64,000 nt of DNA from QZKY01 sp942492925 (GTDB taxonomy: Bacteria; Pseudomonadota; Gammaproteobacteria; Burkholderiales; Burkholderiaceae_D): the NCBI GenBank assembly GCA_942492925.1, contig OW818641.1, positions 62,001-126,000 of the forward strand, given 5' to 3'. A program made the translations under genes and the position numbers. The notes under the pieces are model-generated. The model had not been told where the DNA came from, ran no database searches, and saw only the letters and a list, made by a program, of their open reading frames with translations. Positions 17,589-25,901 of this stretch are shown piece by piece (the stretch's first letter is position 1; the number at the start of each line of letters is the position of its first letter).

Positions 17589-18527
17589 ATGACCGCTTAC
17601 CTGATCAGAAGACTGTGGCAAATGATCCCCACGATGCTGGGAGTCATGCTGCTCATTTTCTGCTTGTATAACTGGGTGGGCGGCGATCCGGCTTACATCC
17701 TGGCTGGCAAGATGTCGAATCCCGAACAAATCGCGAATATCCGCAAGCAGCTCGGCATTGACGAGCCGATGGTTGTGCAACTCTGGATTTTCATCAAGCA
17801 GATTGTCACCTTCGATTTCGGTGCAAGCTGGAGCACCGGCGAATCCGTCTCGCACATTCTCGCCACGCGCCTGGGCCCATCACTGACGCTGCTGGTGCCG
17901 CTGACGATACTCGAAACCGTGATCGCCATCATTCTCGCACTGGCCATCGCCCGCGTGCGCGGCTCGCTCACCGACCGCGCCGTCATGATCGCCTGCACCA
18001 TCGGCATGGCCATCAGCATCCTCGTTTACATCATCGTCTTTCAATACGTCCTGGCTTACCAGTTCGGCTGGTTTCCGGTGCAAGGCTGGGGCGACGGCTT
18101 TACCGAAAACTTGTTTCGTTACGGCGCACTGCCCATTTTGATCATGCTGGCCGTCAGCATCGCGCCGAATCTCCGTCTGTTTCGCACTTTCGTACTCGAC
18201 GAGATCAACCAGGATTACGTGCGCACGGCTCGCGCGAAGGGATTATCGGAATCGCGCATCCTGCGCATTCACGTGTTACGCAACGCCGCCATTCCGATCA
18301 TCACGCATGTGATGTCCAATCTGCCGGCGCTCCTGATCGGCGCGTTCCTGGTCGAGCGTTTTTTTTCAATCCCCGGGATCGGACGGGAAATCATTCTCGC
18401 GGTGGAGCGCAGCGACTTTCCGGTGATTAAGGCGATCACCGTGTACGTGGCGATCGCCACCATGTTCTTCAACCTGCTGGCCGATTTGCTGTATCGCGCC
18501 ATCGATCCGCGCGTCAAGCTGGGTTGA
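17589..18527 (+). CDS. peptide ABC transporter permease (DppB/OppB type)
   Basis: Inner-membrane permease of 312 aa with about six transmembrane helices, starting MTAYLIRRLWQMIPTMLGVMLLIF. The cytoplasmic EAA loop that contacts the ATPase is DYVRTARAKGLSESRILRIHVLRNAAIP. The C-terminal block ERFFSIPGIGREIILAVERSDFPVI is typical of the DppB family. It follows the M3 peptidase by 30 bp and is followed directly by the second permease gene. Confidence 0.92.
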   Translation: MTAYLIRRLWQMIPTMLGVMLLIFCLYNWVGGDPAYILAGKMSNPEQIANIRKQLGIDEPMVVQLWIFIKQIVTFDFGASWSTGESVSHILATRLGPSLTLLVPLTILETVIAIILALAIARVRGSLTDRAVMIACTIGMAISILVYIIVFQYVLAYQFGWFPVQGWGDGFTENLFRYGALPILIMLAVSIAPNLRLFRTFVLDEINQDYVRTARAKGLSESRILRIHVLRNAAIPIITHVMSNLPALLIGAFLVERFFSIPGIGREIILAVERSDFPVIKAITVYVAIATMFFNLLADLLYRAIDPRVKLG

Positions 18528-18529
18528 TC

Positions 18530-19651
18530 ATGTTCGGCTTTTCTTCCTACTCCTCCCCCGGCCTGTGGATGCTCGCGTGGAAACGCCTGCGCGCCGATCG
18601 CGTGGCCATGGTCTCGCTCGCAGTGGTCCTGCTGTTCCTCGCGATACTGGGCTTGTCGATGTCCGGCGTGATCGCCAGCGATTGGGAAAATGAAGTCGCG
18701 GTCAACTACGCGCCGCCGAGTTTCATTGCGGAGACGTCTGCGCCCGAACAACGTGCGGATGCACCGCGCGCCTTGCCGAAAGAAATCCCGCCGGAAAATC
18801 CGGTCGATCCGCTAAAGGATGTGATTCGCCAGCTGCGTGCTGAAATGGCAGCGGCGCGATCTACTGTCACTGCCCCCACACCCGACTACGACATCGCCGA
18901 TCCGCTGGATAAAGAACTGGCTGAAATTCGCGGTCCGCAAGTCCTTGCCAACGCCGCGTCGGCGAACAAAAAATCCGCACTGCTTTTTGGCGCAGACAAG
19001 TGGGGTCATGACATCCTGAAGAAAACGATCAAAGGCGCGGAAACTTCCATCGTGGTCGGCCTCGTCGCCGCATTCGTCGCGACGTTTCTCGGCACCCTGT
19101 TCGGCGCGCTGGCGGGCTACTTCGGACGCCGCGTCGACGATTGCTTCAACTGGTTCTACAATGTCTTCACGTCCATCCCCTATCTGCTACTGGTGCTGGC
19201 CGTCTCCGCCGTGTTGCAGATGAAAGGCGTCGCCACCATCATCCTGATTCTGGGGTTGACCGGCTGGACCGGCGTGTTCCGACTGGTGCGCGCCGAATAC
19301 ATGAAGCACAAGGAGCGCGAATACGTGCTGGCTGCCGATGCGATCGGTGCCTCGCACATTGGCAGAATCTTTGTGCACATTTTCCCGAACATCAGCCATG
19401 TCGCGCTGGTGCAAATGTCGATCCTGGCGGTCGGTTTCATCAAGGCCGAAGTGATTCTGAGCTTCCTCGGATTTGGTGTGCCCGTCGGTGTGGTGTCCTG
19501 GGGCAGCATGCTCAACGAAGCACAAAACGAACTCATCCTCGGCAAGTGGTGGCAACTGGTTGCCGCAACCAGCGCAATGGCGGTACTGGTGACGGCCTTC
19601 TCCCTGTTTACGGATGCGTTGCGGGATGCACTGGATCCCAAACTAAAATGA
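18530..19651 (+). CDS. peptide ABC transporter permease (DppC/OppC type) with enlarged periplasmic loop
   Basis: Second permease, 373 aa. After the first membrane helix (MVSLAVVLLFLAILGLSMSGV) comes an unusually long Pro-, Ala- and charge-rich segment at about residues 50-150 before the family block FGADKWGHDILKKTIKGAETS. The helices and EAA loop that follow are normal (EREYVLAADAIGASHIGRIFVHIFPNISH). Usual OppC proteins are about 300 aa, so the extra 70-80 residues lie in the first periplasmic loop. ATG at 18530 is preferred over a TTG two codons earlier. Its stop overlaps the ATPase start as ATGA. Confidence 0.9.
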   Translation: MFGFSSYSSPGLWMLAWKRLRADRVAMVSLAVVLLFLAILGLSMSGVIASDWENEVAVNYAPPSFIAETSAPEQRADAPRALPKEIPPENPVDPLKDVIRQLRAEMAAARSTVTAPTPDYDIADPLDKELAEIRGPQVLANAASANKKSALLFGADKWGHDILKKTIKGAETSIVVGLVAAFVATFLGTLFGALAGYFGRRVDDCFNWFYNVFTSIPYLLLVLAVSAVLQMKGVATIILILGLTGWTGVFRLVRAEYMKHKEREYVLAADAIGASHIGRIFVHIFPNISHVALVQMSILAVGFIKAEVILSFLGFGVPVGVVSWGSMLNEAQNELILGKWWQLVAATSAMAVLVTAFSLFTDALRDALDPKLK

Positions 19652-21375
19652 GCAACCTATCCGACAATCTGCTTGAAGTCCGCGACCTGCGGATTTCCTT
19701 CCGCATCGACAGGAAACAAACTCTCGAGGCGGTGAAAGGCATTTCGTTTGACGTGCCGCGCAACACGACGGTTGCACTCGTCGGTGAATCCGGATCCGGC
19801 AAATCGGTCAGCGCGCTCGCCGTCATGGGCTTGCTGCCACCGGATAATACTGTCATCGATCCGGCCTCCACGATTCGTTTCGACAGCCAGGATGTGTTTG
19901 CGCTGTCGGCGACTCAACGACGCGCCCTCTGCGGCAAACATCTCTCGATGATTTTTCAGGAACCGATGTCGTCACTCAATCCGGTCTTTACCGTCGGCTG
20001 GCAAATCGGCGAAGTCTTGCGCGTGCATCTCGGCATGAGCGCGCAAGCCGCTCGCGAGCGCACCATCGCCCTGCTGGAAGAAGTCGGCATTCCCGACCCT
20101 GCGGTTCGCGTCAATTATTATCCCGGCCAGCTTTCCGGTGGTCAGCAACAGCGCGTGATGATTGCGATGGCGATTGCGTGTGAGCCGCAACTGCTCATCG
20201 CGGATGAGCCGACAACGGCGCTAGATGTCACCATTCAAAAGCAAATCATCGAACTGCTGCAATCCTTGCAGACACGCCGCCACATGTCGATCCTGTTCAT
20301 CACGCACGATTTGTCGCTGGTGGCGGAAATGGCTGACCATGTCATCGTGATGCGCGATGGCGCGATTCAGGAACAGGGCGCAGCACAGCAAGTTTTCGAA
20401 CAACCGATGCATCCTTACACACAAGCGCTGCTGCGCTGCCGACCGCCACGCGACGGGCGGCCGATGCGTTTACTCACCATTGAGGATGTCATGCGGAACG
20501 ACGTGGTGCAAGACGATGACACGAAAGACGGCATCGCCATTGCATCGATTCCACAACGCACCCGCGGGTATGCCCCAACGGATGCGCCGCTCCTTGAAGT
20601 AAAAAATCTCTCCAAGAGTTTTTATTTCCGCGAGGGTCTTTTTGGACAGCGCGAATTTCAGGCGGTCAAGAATGTTTCCTTCACGCTCCCGCGCGGCAAG
20701 ACACTCGGCATTGTCGGTGAATCCGGTTCTGGGAAGACCACCGTGGGCTTGACGATTTTACGGCTACACGAAGCCACCGGTGGCGAAGTGCTGTTCAACG
20801 GCCAGAATACTCTCACCATGCCTTACCGGCATTTCTTCGACGTGAAACGCCGGATGCAAATCGTTTTCCAGAATCCGTTTGCGTCGCTCAACCCACGCTT
20901 CACAGTCGGCGACATTTTGCGCGAGCCGATGCGCATTCACGGCATCGGCGAGAATGATCGCGAACAAACGGCACTGTGCTTCAAGTGGCTGGATCGCGTC
21001 GGTTTGCCGGTGTCCGCATTTCACCGCTATCCCCACGAATTCTCCGGCGGCCAGCGGCAACGCATCGCCATTGCGCGCTGCCTGACCCTGCAACCGGAAA
21101 TCCTGGTGTGCGATGAATCAGTCTCCGCGCTGGACGTGTCGGTGCAGGCGCAGGTGTTGAACCTGCTGCAGGATTTGCAGGACGATCTGGGATTGAGTTA
21201 CATCTTTATTTCGCACGATCTGTCTGTCGTACGCTACATGGCTGACCAAGTGATGGTCATGCACAATGGCGAAGTGGTGGAGATGGCAAACTCAGACAAT
21301 CTGTACAACCATCCGCAGCACCCCTACACCCAGACCTTGCTTGCTGCCATACCGAATCGCCTCTCGATTGCCTAA
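19648..21375 (+). CDS. fused peptide ABC transporter ATPase (DppD-DppF type)
   Basis: Cytoplasmic energy-coupling protein of 575 aa with two complete nucleotide-binding domains. First domain: Walker A GESGSGKS, signature LSGGQQQR, Walker B LLIADEPTTALD. Second domain: Walker A GESGSGKTT, signature FSGGQRQR, Walker B ILVCDESVSALD. Each is followed by the oligopeptide-family C-terminal segment (HPYTQALLRCRPP and HPYTQTLLAAIPNR). The fusion replaces the separate D and F proteins of the E. coli Dpp system, as in YejF/GsiA. The start overlaps the upstream permease stop by 4 bp. Last gene of the operon. Confidence 0.93.
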   Translation: MSNLSDNLLEVRDLRISFRIDRKQTLEAVKGISFDVPRNTTVALVGESGSGKSVSALAVMGLLPPDNTVIDPASTIRFDSQDVFALSATQRRALCGKHLSMIFQEPMSSLNPVFTVGWQIGEVLRVHLGMSAQAARERTIALLEEVGIPDPAVRVNYYPGQLSGGQQQRVMIAMAIACEPQLLIADEPTTALDVTIQKQIIELLQSLQTRRHMSILFITHDLSLVAEMADHVIVMRDGAIQEQGAAQQVFEQPMHPYTQALLRCRPPRDGRPMRLLTIEDVMRNDVVQDDDTKDGIAIASIPQRTRGYAPTDAPLLEVKNLSKSFYFREGLFGQREFQAVKNVSFTLPRGKTLGIVGESGSGKTTVGLTILRLHEATGGEVLFNGQNTLTMPYRHFFDVKRRMQIVFQNPFASLNPRFTVGDILREPMRIHGIGENDREQTALCFKWLDRVGLPVSAFHRYPHEFSGGQRQRIAIARCLTLQPEILVCDESVSALDVSVQAQVLNLLQDLQDDLGLSYIFISHDLSVVRYMADQVMVMHNGEVVEMANSDNLYNHPQHPYTQTLLAAIPNRLSIA

Positions 21376-21482
21376 TCTGTCGTGTATCTGCGACACGCAC
21401 GGATAACAGCCAGCTTAGACTGTACGCAACCGCTTTTCGTTCATAGAATGAGAATTCGATAACGCTTTCCGTGAAAGTCTTT

Positions 21483-21956
21483 ATGACCCGCCTTTCCACC
21501 CGCACCACTTTTTTCCATAAAAAGATTTTCCCCGTTCTGTGGGTAGGCGTTCTGGTTTTCGTCACGTTCTCATCTGCCAGAAAAAACCAGTCCGCAGGCC
21601 TTTCTTTTCTTGTCGCTCCGGGTCTTCTCGCTGCGTGCGGGTTCTTTTTGTTCAAAAAACTGATTTGGAATCTGGCCGACGCGGTTTACGACTGCGGCGA
21701 TCATCTGCTTGTTAAACTGGGGCGAGATGAAGAACGTGTGAGCCTCGCCAACATCATGAATGTCAATGTAACCTCTTTCGGCAGTCCTCGCCGCATTACG
21801 CTCAAATTACATGAACCGGGAAAATTTGGTGATGAGATTGTTTTTATGCCGACCTTCGGCTTCACGCTCAACCCCTTTGCCAAAAGCGAAGTGGCAGAAG
21901 ATTTGATCTATCGCGTGGATCAGGCGCGTTCGACACGCGCGCGTCAGTTTTTATAA
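21483..21956 (+). CDS. hypothetical two-helix membrane protein
   Basis: A 157-aa product of no recognised family. Two hydrophobic helices at about residues 17-36 and 48-75 precede a basic, strand-rich soluble domain (VYDCGDHLLVKLGRDEERVSLANIMNVNVTSF) that loosely recalls bacterial PH-like domains. ATG at 21483 is preferred over a GTG at 21471. It converges on hpt: the two genes overlap by 6 bp at TTATAA, which carries both stop codons. Function unknown. Confidence 0.6.
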   Translation: MTRLSTRTTFFHKKIFPVLWVGVLVFVTFSSARKNQSAGLSFLVAPGLLAACGFFLFKKLIWNLADAVYDCGDHLLVKLGRDEERVSLANIMNVNVTSFGSPRRITLKLHEPGKFGDEIVFMPTFGFTLNPFAKSEVAEDLIYRVDQARSTRARQFL

Positions 21957-22523
21957 TTTATCCGTTTTCACCACCCGGATATCCGGCAAATTCCGCCAGT
22001 AGCCGTGCGTATCCATCCCGAACCCGATCACGAATTGGTTCGGCACGGTGAGCCCCAGCACGTCCGCCTCCACTACTTTTTTCTTGCCGATCTGCTTGTC
22101 GGCAAACACGGTCAACACCACGTCCTTTGCGCCCATCGATAGGAGGCGTTTTTTGACTTCGGCCAGCGTTTCGCCTTCGTCCAGAATGTCGTCCACCACG
22201 ATCACCGTGCGATCCTTCACATTCTGGCGCGGCACGACTTTCCACTGTAATGCGCCCCCCTTGTCATCCTCCCCGTAGCGCGAAACATGGATGTAATCGT
22301 ATTCGAGCGGGAAGGTCAGTTGCGGAAGCAATTGACCGGTAAAGATCACGGCGCCGCCCATCACGCCCAAGACCAACGGGAACGACGGGCTGTCCACTTG
22401 ACCGAAACGTCGGTTCAATTCGTCCGCCACCCGCGAGACAGCTGCCTGCACCGCTTGGGCATCGTGAACCTGTTCCGTATTCTTCAAGATTTCGTATGCG
22501 CGCTTGGTATGAAATTCAACCAT
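21951..22523 (-). CDS. hpt: hypoxanthine-guanine phosphoribosyltransferase
   Basis: Purine salvage enzyme transferring phosphoribose from PRPP to hypoxanthine or guanine. The 190-aa product has the PRPP-binding motif VIVVDDILDEGETL, the GVMGGAVIFTGQLL loop and a C-terminal segment VPNQFVIGFGMDTHGYWRNLPDI that contacts the base. The start at 22523 (MVEFHTKRAYE) has GGAGAG about 6 bp upstream; the frame remains open further upstream but that part does not look conserved. Gene shares its terminal 6 bp with the convergent hypothetical gene. Confidence 0.92.
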   Translation of the reverse strand: MVEFHTKRAYEILKNTEQVHDAQAVQAAVSRVADELNRRFGQVDSPSFPLVLGVMGGAVIFTGQLLPQLTFPLEYDYIHVSRYGEDDKGGALQWKVVPRQNVKDRTVIVVDDILDEGETLAEVKKRLLSMGAKDVVLTVFADKQIGKKKVVEADVLGLTVPNQFVIGFGMDTHGYWRNLPDIRVVKTDKL

Positions 22524-22747
22524 ATTCTCTCCTTCTGTCCTTCCATTATCAGCCAAGCCACGCTGGTATGTGCCACCGTGTTGGCAAACTGCGACACGTT
22601 TATTGCTACGCGCCTTTTTCCGGCAAACCTTTGCGTCATCGCACAGGCGAACTCTTGAGTTAAGATGATGGCACGCTCCCTTGGCTTTACAATATCAGGC
22701 AGCGGCCTTGTCCGGCTCCCCATTACTTTGATCTTCTACATTCACTG

Positions 22748-24550
22748 ATGCCCTCCACCGCGCGCAACCGAATCCAGTCACTCCGTCAAGCCATGCGACG
22801 CCATCGCGTTGATGCCTGCGTCATCCCGAGTGCCGACCCGCACCTTTCTGAATATCTGCCCGCACGATGGATGGGCCGCGAATGGCTCTCCGGATTCACC
22901 GGCTCCACCGGCACGCTCGTGGTCACCGCCGATTTCGCGGGACTCTGGACAGATGGCCGGTACTGGGAGCAAGCCGAAATACAACTGGCAGGCAGTGACA
23001 TTTACTTGATGAAGATCACCGGTTCCGACGTGTATGCCCACATCGCCTGGCTGGCTCACACCTTGCACACAGGGCAAACCGTTGCCGTGGATGGCGCGGT
23101 GCTGGGCTGGTCTGTTGCCCGCATGATGTCCGAACAATTCAAGTCGAAACTGATTTTGCTGCGAACCGATATCGATCTGCTTCATGATATTTGGCCGGAC
23201 CGGCCCGCACTGCCCCCGGCACCAGTTTACGAGCATCCGGCGCCATTTGCAGATGTGACGCGACCCGCCAAACTGTCAGCGACACGTCATGCGATGCGCC
23301 AGCACAATGCGGACTGGCATTTCATTTCGACGCTGGATGATATTGCTTGGCTGTTCAATCTGCGCGGCAGCGATTTGAATTACAGTCCTTTCTTCATCGC
23401 TCACGCATTGATCGGCCCGGAGCGCACCACGCTGTTTATTGCGGATGGCAAGATTCCCGATACTTTACGAACGGCTCTGGCTTCCGATGGTGTGGATCTG
23501 TCGCCGTACGAACAAACGGCAACGGCACTGGCCACGTTGCCACGTGATGCCGCTGTCCTACTGGACCCGCGCCGCGTCACCTTGGGTCTGCGTCAGCACA
23601 TTCCTGCCGCGGAAAAAATTGTGGAAGCGATCAACCCAAGCATCTTTGCCAAGTCCCGCAAAACGGCTGGTGAAATGGCGCATGTCCGCGCAACAATGGA
23701 ACAGGATGGCGCCGCACTCTGCGAATGCTTTGCCTGGCTCGATGCCGCCCTGGCCGATCCCACGCAAACCATCACAGAATTGATGATCGACGAACGCATC
23801 ACTGCCGCACGCGCGAAACGACCGCATTTCGTCAGCGCCAGTTTCGGCACGATCGCCGGATTCAATGCCAACGGCGCTTTGCCGCATTACCATGCCACGC
23901 AGGAACGTCATGCGACGATTCAGGGCAACGGCTTGTTGCTGATCGATTCAGGCGGGCAGTATCTCGGCGGCACCACCGACATCACGCGCACCGTGGCGGT
24001 CGGCACGCCGTCGCCGGAACAGAAACGCGACTTCACCCTGGTGCTCAAAGGCGCGATTGCATTGCTCTCCGCACAGTTTCCGCGACGCACGCGCGCGCCG
24101 CTGCTGGATTCCCTCGCGCGCGCCCCGCTTTGGGCGGAAGAGCTGGATTACGGTCACGGCACGGGCCACGGCGTCGGGTATTTTCTCAGCGTGCATGAAG
24201 GGCCGCAGTCGATTTCTTTCCACACGCCGCCGGATCTGCACACCGCACTGGAACCCGGCATGATCACATCGGTCGAACCGGCGCTCTATCGCGTCGGGCA
24301 ATGGGGCGTGCGCATCGAAAATCTCACACTCACGCGCGAAACGAAAAGTGGCGATTACCTGCGCTTCGAAACGCTGACCTTATGCCCTATCGATACGCGC
24401 TGCATTGATGCGACGCTATTGGAACCCAAGGAACTGGCGTGGTTGAACACCTACCACGCCACGGTGCGCGAACGCCTACTCCCACATGTAGAGAACGCTG
24501 CGAAAAACTGGTTGCTGGAACAAACCAAACCGATTCCACACGCTAACTGA
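22748..24550 (+). CDS. pepP: Xaa-Pro aminopeptidase (aminopeptidase P family, M24B)
   Basis: Cytoplasmic dinuclear metallopeptidase that removes N-terminal residues preceding proline. At 600 aa it is the long three-domain form resembling eukaryotic XPNPEP1 rather than the 440-aa E. coli PepP, so the gene symbol is approximate. Two creatinase-like N-domains (residues about 1-300) precede the pita-bread catalytic domain. Metal-site motifs: LLIDSGGQYLGGTTDITRT, GHGTGHGVGYFLSVHEGP and MITSVEPALYR. It may complete degradation of imported peptides. Single-gene unit, divergent from hpt. Confidence 0.9.
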   Translation: MPSTARNRIQSLRQAMRRHRVDACVIPSADPHLSEYLPARWMGREWLSGFTGSTGTLVVTADFAGLWTDGRYWEQAEIQLAGSDIYLMKITGSDVYAHIAWLAHTLHTGQTVAVDGAVLGWSVARMMSEQFKSKLILLRTDIDLLHDIWPDRPALPPAPVYEHPAPFADVTRPAKLSATRHAMRQHNADWHFISTLDDIAWLFNLRGSDLNYSPFFIAHALIGPERTTLFIADGKIPDTLRTALASDGVDLSPYEQTATALATLPRDAAVLLDPRRVTLGLRQHIPAAEKIVEAINPSIFAKSRKTAGEMAHVRATMEQDGAALCECFAWLDAALADPTQTITELMIDERITAARAKRPHFVSASFGTIAGFNANGALPHYHATQERHATIQGNGLLLIDSGGQYLGGTTDITRTVAVGTPSPEQKRDFTLVLKGAIALLSAQFPRRTRAPLLDSLARAPLWAEELDYGHGTGHGVGYFLSVHEGPQSISFHTPPDLHTALEPGMITSVEPALYRVGQWGVRIENLTLTRETKSGDYLRFETLTLCPIDTRCIDATLLEPKELAWLNTYHATVRERLLPHVENAAKNWLLEQTKPIPHAN

Positions 24551-24593
24551 AGTCGTTTTGCCGACTGATCACTCCCTGCTTGCCACTCACGCC

Positions 24594-25514
24594 TTAGCCG
24601 AGATCGTCATGGCCATGCGGATCAAGATGCGTCATCACATTCAGCACCTTGTGCTTTTCCATGATGCGGTTGCGCGCAGCAACGGCAATGTCGTGCCCCT
24701 GCAAAACCGTGATGGACGCGTCCACTTCGAGGTGCACGTCCACGATCGCAAAATCGCCGACGCGGCGCGTCCGCAAGTCATGCACACCCTGGACGCCGGG
24801 TGTTGCCAATACTGTTTCGCGAATCGCTGCACTTTCTTCTTCCGAAACGGCGCGATCCATCAAGTCGTGCAAGGCTGACCAGCTGAATTCCCATCCCATC
24901 TTACCAACCATCAAACCCACCACCAGGGCCGCAATCGGATCAAGCAACGGGTACCCAAACATGTTGCCGATGATGCCGACCGCCACCACCAGCGATGACA
25001 AGGCATCCGAACGCGCGTGCCAGGCATTCGCCACCAGCATGGAAGACCGAATGCGCGTCGCAACCGCCAGCATGTAGCGAAACAGCACCTCCTTGCATAC
25101 CAAGGCAATCACCGCCACCCACAACGCTGCTTGATGCACGGTCGGGATCTGATCCGGGTCTTCCAGTTTCTTGACTGCGGCCCACAACATGCCCACCGCC
25201 ACGGCCAGCAGCAACCCGCCCAGCACGAATGACGCGGCATTTTCGTAGCGGTGGTGGCCGTAGTGATGATCCGCGTCGGCTTCCTTTTGGCTGTGATGAC
25301 CCGCGATCAGCACGACAAAATCCGCCAGCAAATCGGAAAGCGAGTGTACGGCATCCGCAACCAAGGCCTGGGACTGTGCAAAGATACCGACGACAAACTG
25401 CACCGTTGTCAGGATCACATTTAGCCAAACGCTGACCCACGTGCTGCGACGTCCGGCCGCTGTGGCGTCCGGGGTAGTTACTTCATATTCTTCCGGCAGC
25501 AAATCGGCCATCAT
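24594..25514 (-). CDS. cation diffusion facilitator (CDF) family metal exporter
   Basis: Inner-membrane metal-proton antiporter of 306 aa with about six helices. The metal-site motif in helix II is ALVADAVHSLSDLLADF, and the one in helix V is NAWHARSDALSSLVVAVG. A short His-rich loop (HHSQKEADADHHYGHHRYEN) lies between them. The C-terminal cytoplasmic domain (about residues 215-306) has the ferredoxin-like fold expected (VQGVHDLRTRRVGDFAIVDVHLEVD). Exports Zn, Fe, Co or Mn in relatives; the His-Asp sites favour zinc, by inference. Two tandem ATG codons are possible starts. Confidence 0.9.
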   Translation of the reverse strand: MMADLLPEEYEVTTPDATAAGRRSTWVSVWLNVILTTVQFVVGIFAQSQALVADAVHSLSDLLADFVVLIAGHHSQKEADADHHYGHHRYENAASFVLGGLLLAVAVGMLWAAVKKLEDPDQIPTVHQAALWVAVIALVCKEVLFRYMLAVATRIRSSMLVANAWHARSDALSSLVVAVGIIGNMFGYPLLDPIAALVVGLMVGKMGWEFSWSALHDLMDRAVSEEESAAIRETVLATPGVQGVHDLRTRRVGDFAIVDVHLEVDASITVLQGHDIAVAARNRIMEKHKVLNVMTHLDPHGHDDLG

Positions 25515-25723
25515 GTCACTCTTGAATGTTTTTTATGGTGGACTATTCTGATAACAGTCGCTTCAGGATGATATGCCAGGAGAAGCCGCCCGGCAATCTT
25601 CCTGCCTCAGCGATTTGCCCACGCACAATCAAAAAATATGGCGTTAACAACAAGATTTCTTTATTCACTCGTGGTTTTTCGGTTTTTTTGAAGAAATCCC
25701 TCGTGATTGTTTGATTTACTCAC

Positions 25724-25750
25724 TTAGCACTCTTCTGAGGAGAGTGCTAA
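25724..25750 (+). promoter_or_regulatory. CIRCE operator (HrcA-binding site) upstream of rpoH
   Basis: TTAGCACTC-N9-GAGTGCTAA, a 27-bp match to the CIRCE consensus with both arms perfect. It is the operator of the heat-shock repressor HrcA. It lies about 150 bp before the rpoH ATG. A possible promoter overlaps it: TTAGCA in the left arm and TAAAAT at 25748-25753, spaced 18 bp. The promoter assignment is inference; the operator match is seen directly. Confidence 0.9.
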
Positions 25751-25797
25751 AATTATCCCGTTATTGAAACGGCACGAAAAACCGTGCTTTTCTCCCC

Positions 25798-25819
25798 CTC
25801 TCCCCCAAGCGGTGGAGAG
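25798..25819 (+). promoter_or_regulatory. hairpin in the rpoH 5' leader
   Basis: CTCTCCCCC can pair with GGTGGAGAG around an AAGC loop with one mismatch. A smaller hairpin (GCACG/CGTGC with a short T run, about 25771-25793) precedes it. Both lie between CIRCE and the start codon, so they would be in the mRNA leader. No function can be assigned. Confidence 0.35.
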
Positions 25820-25901
25820 ACAAGGTGGCGGTGATGCGGCTCAAGTGCTGTCCTCATCACATCTATGGCAATTCATTGTATTTATGAAAGGGATTCAAAG
25901 A

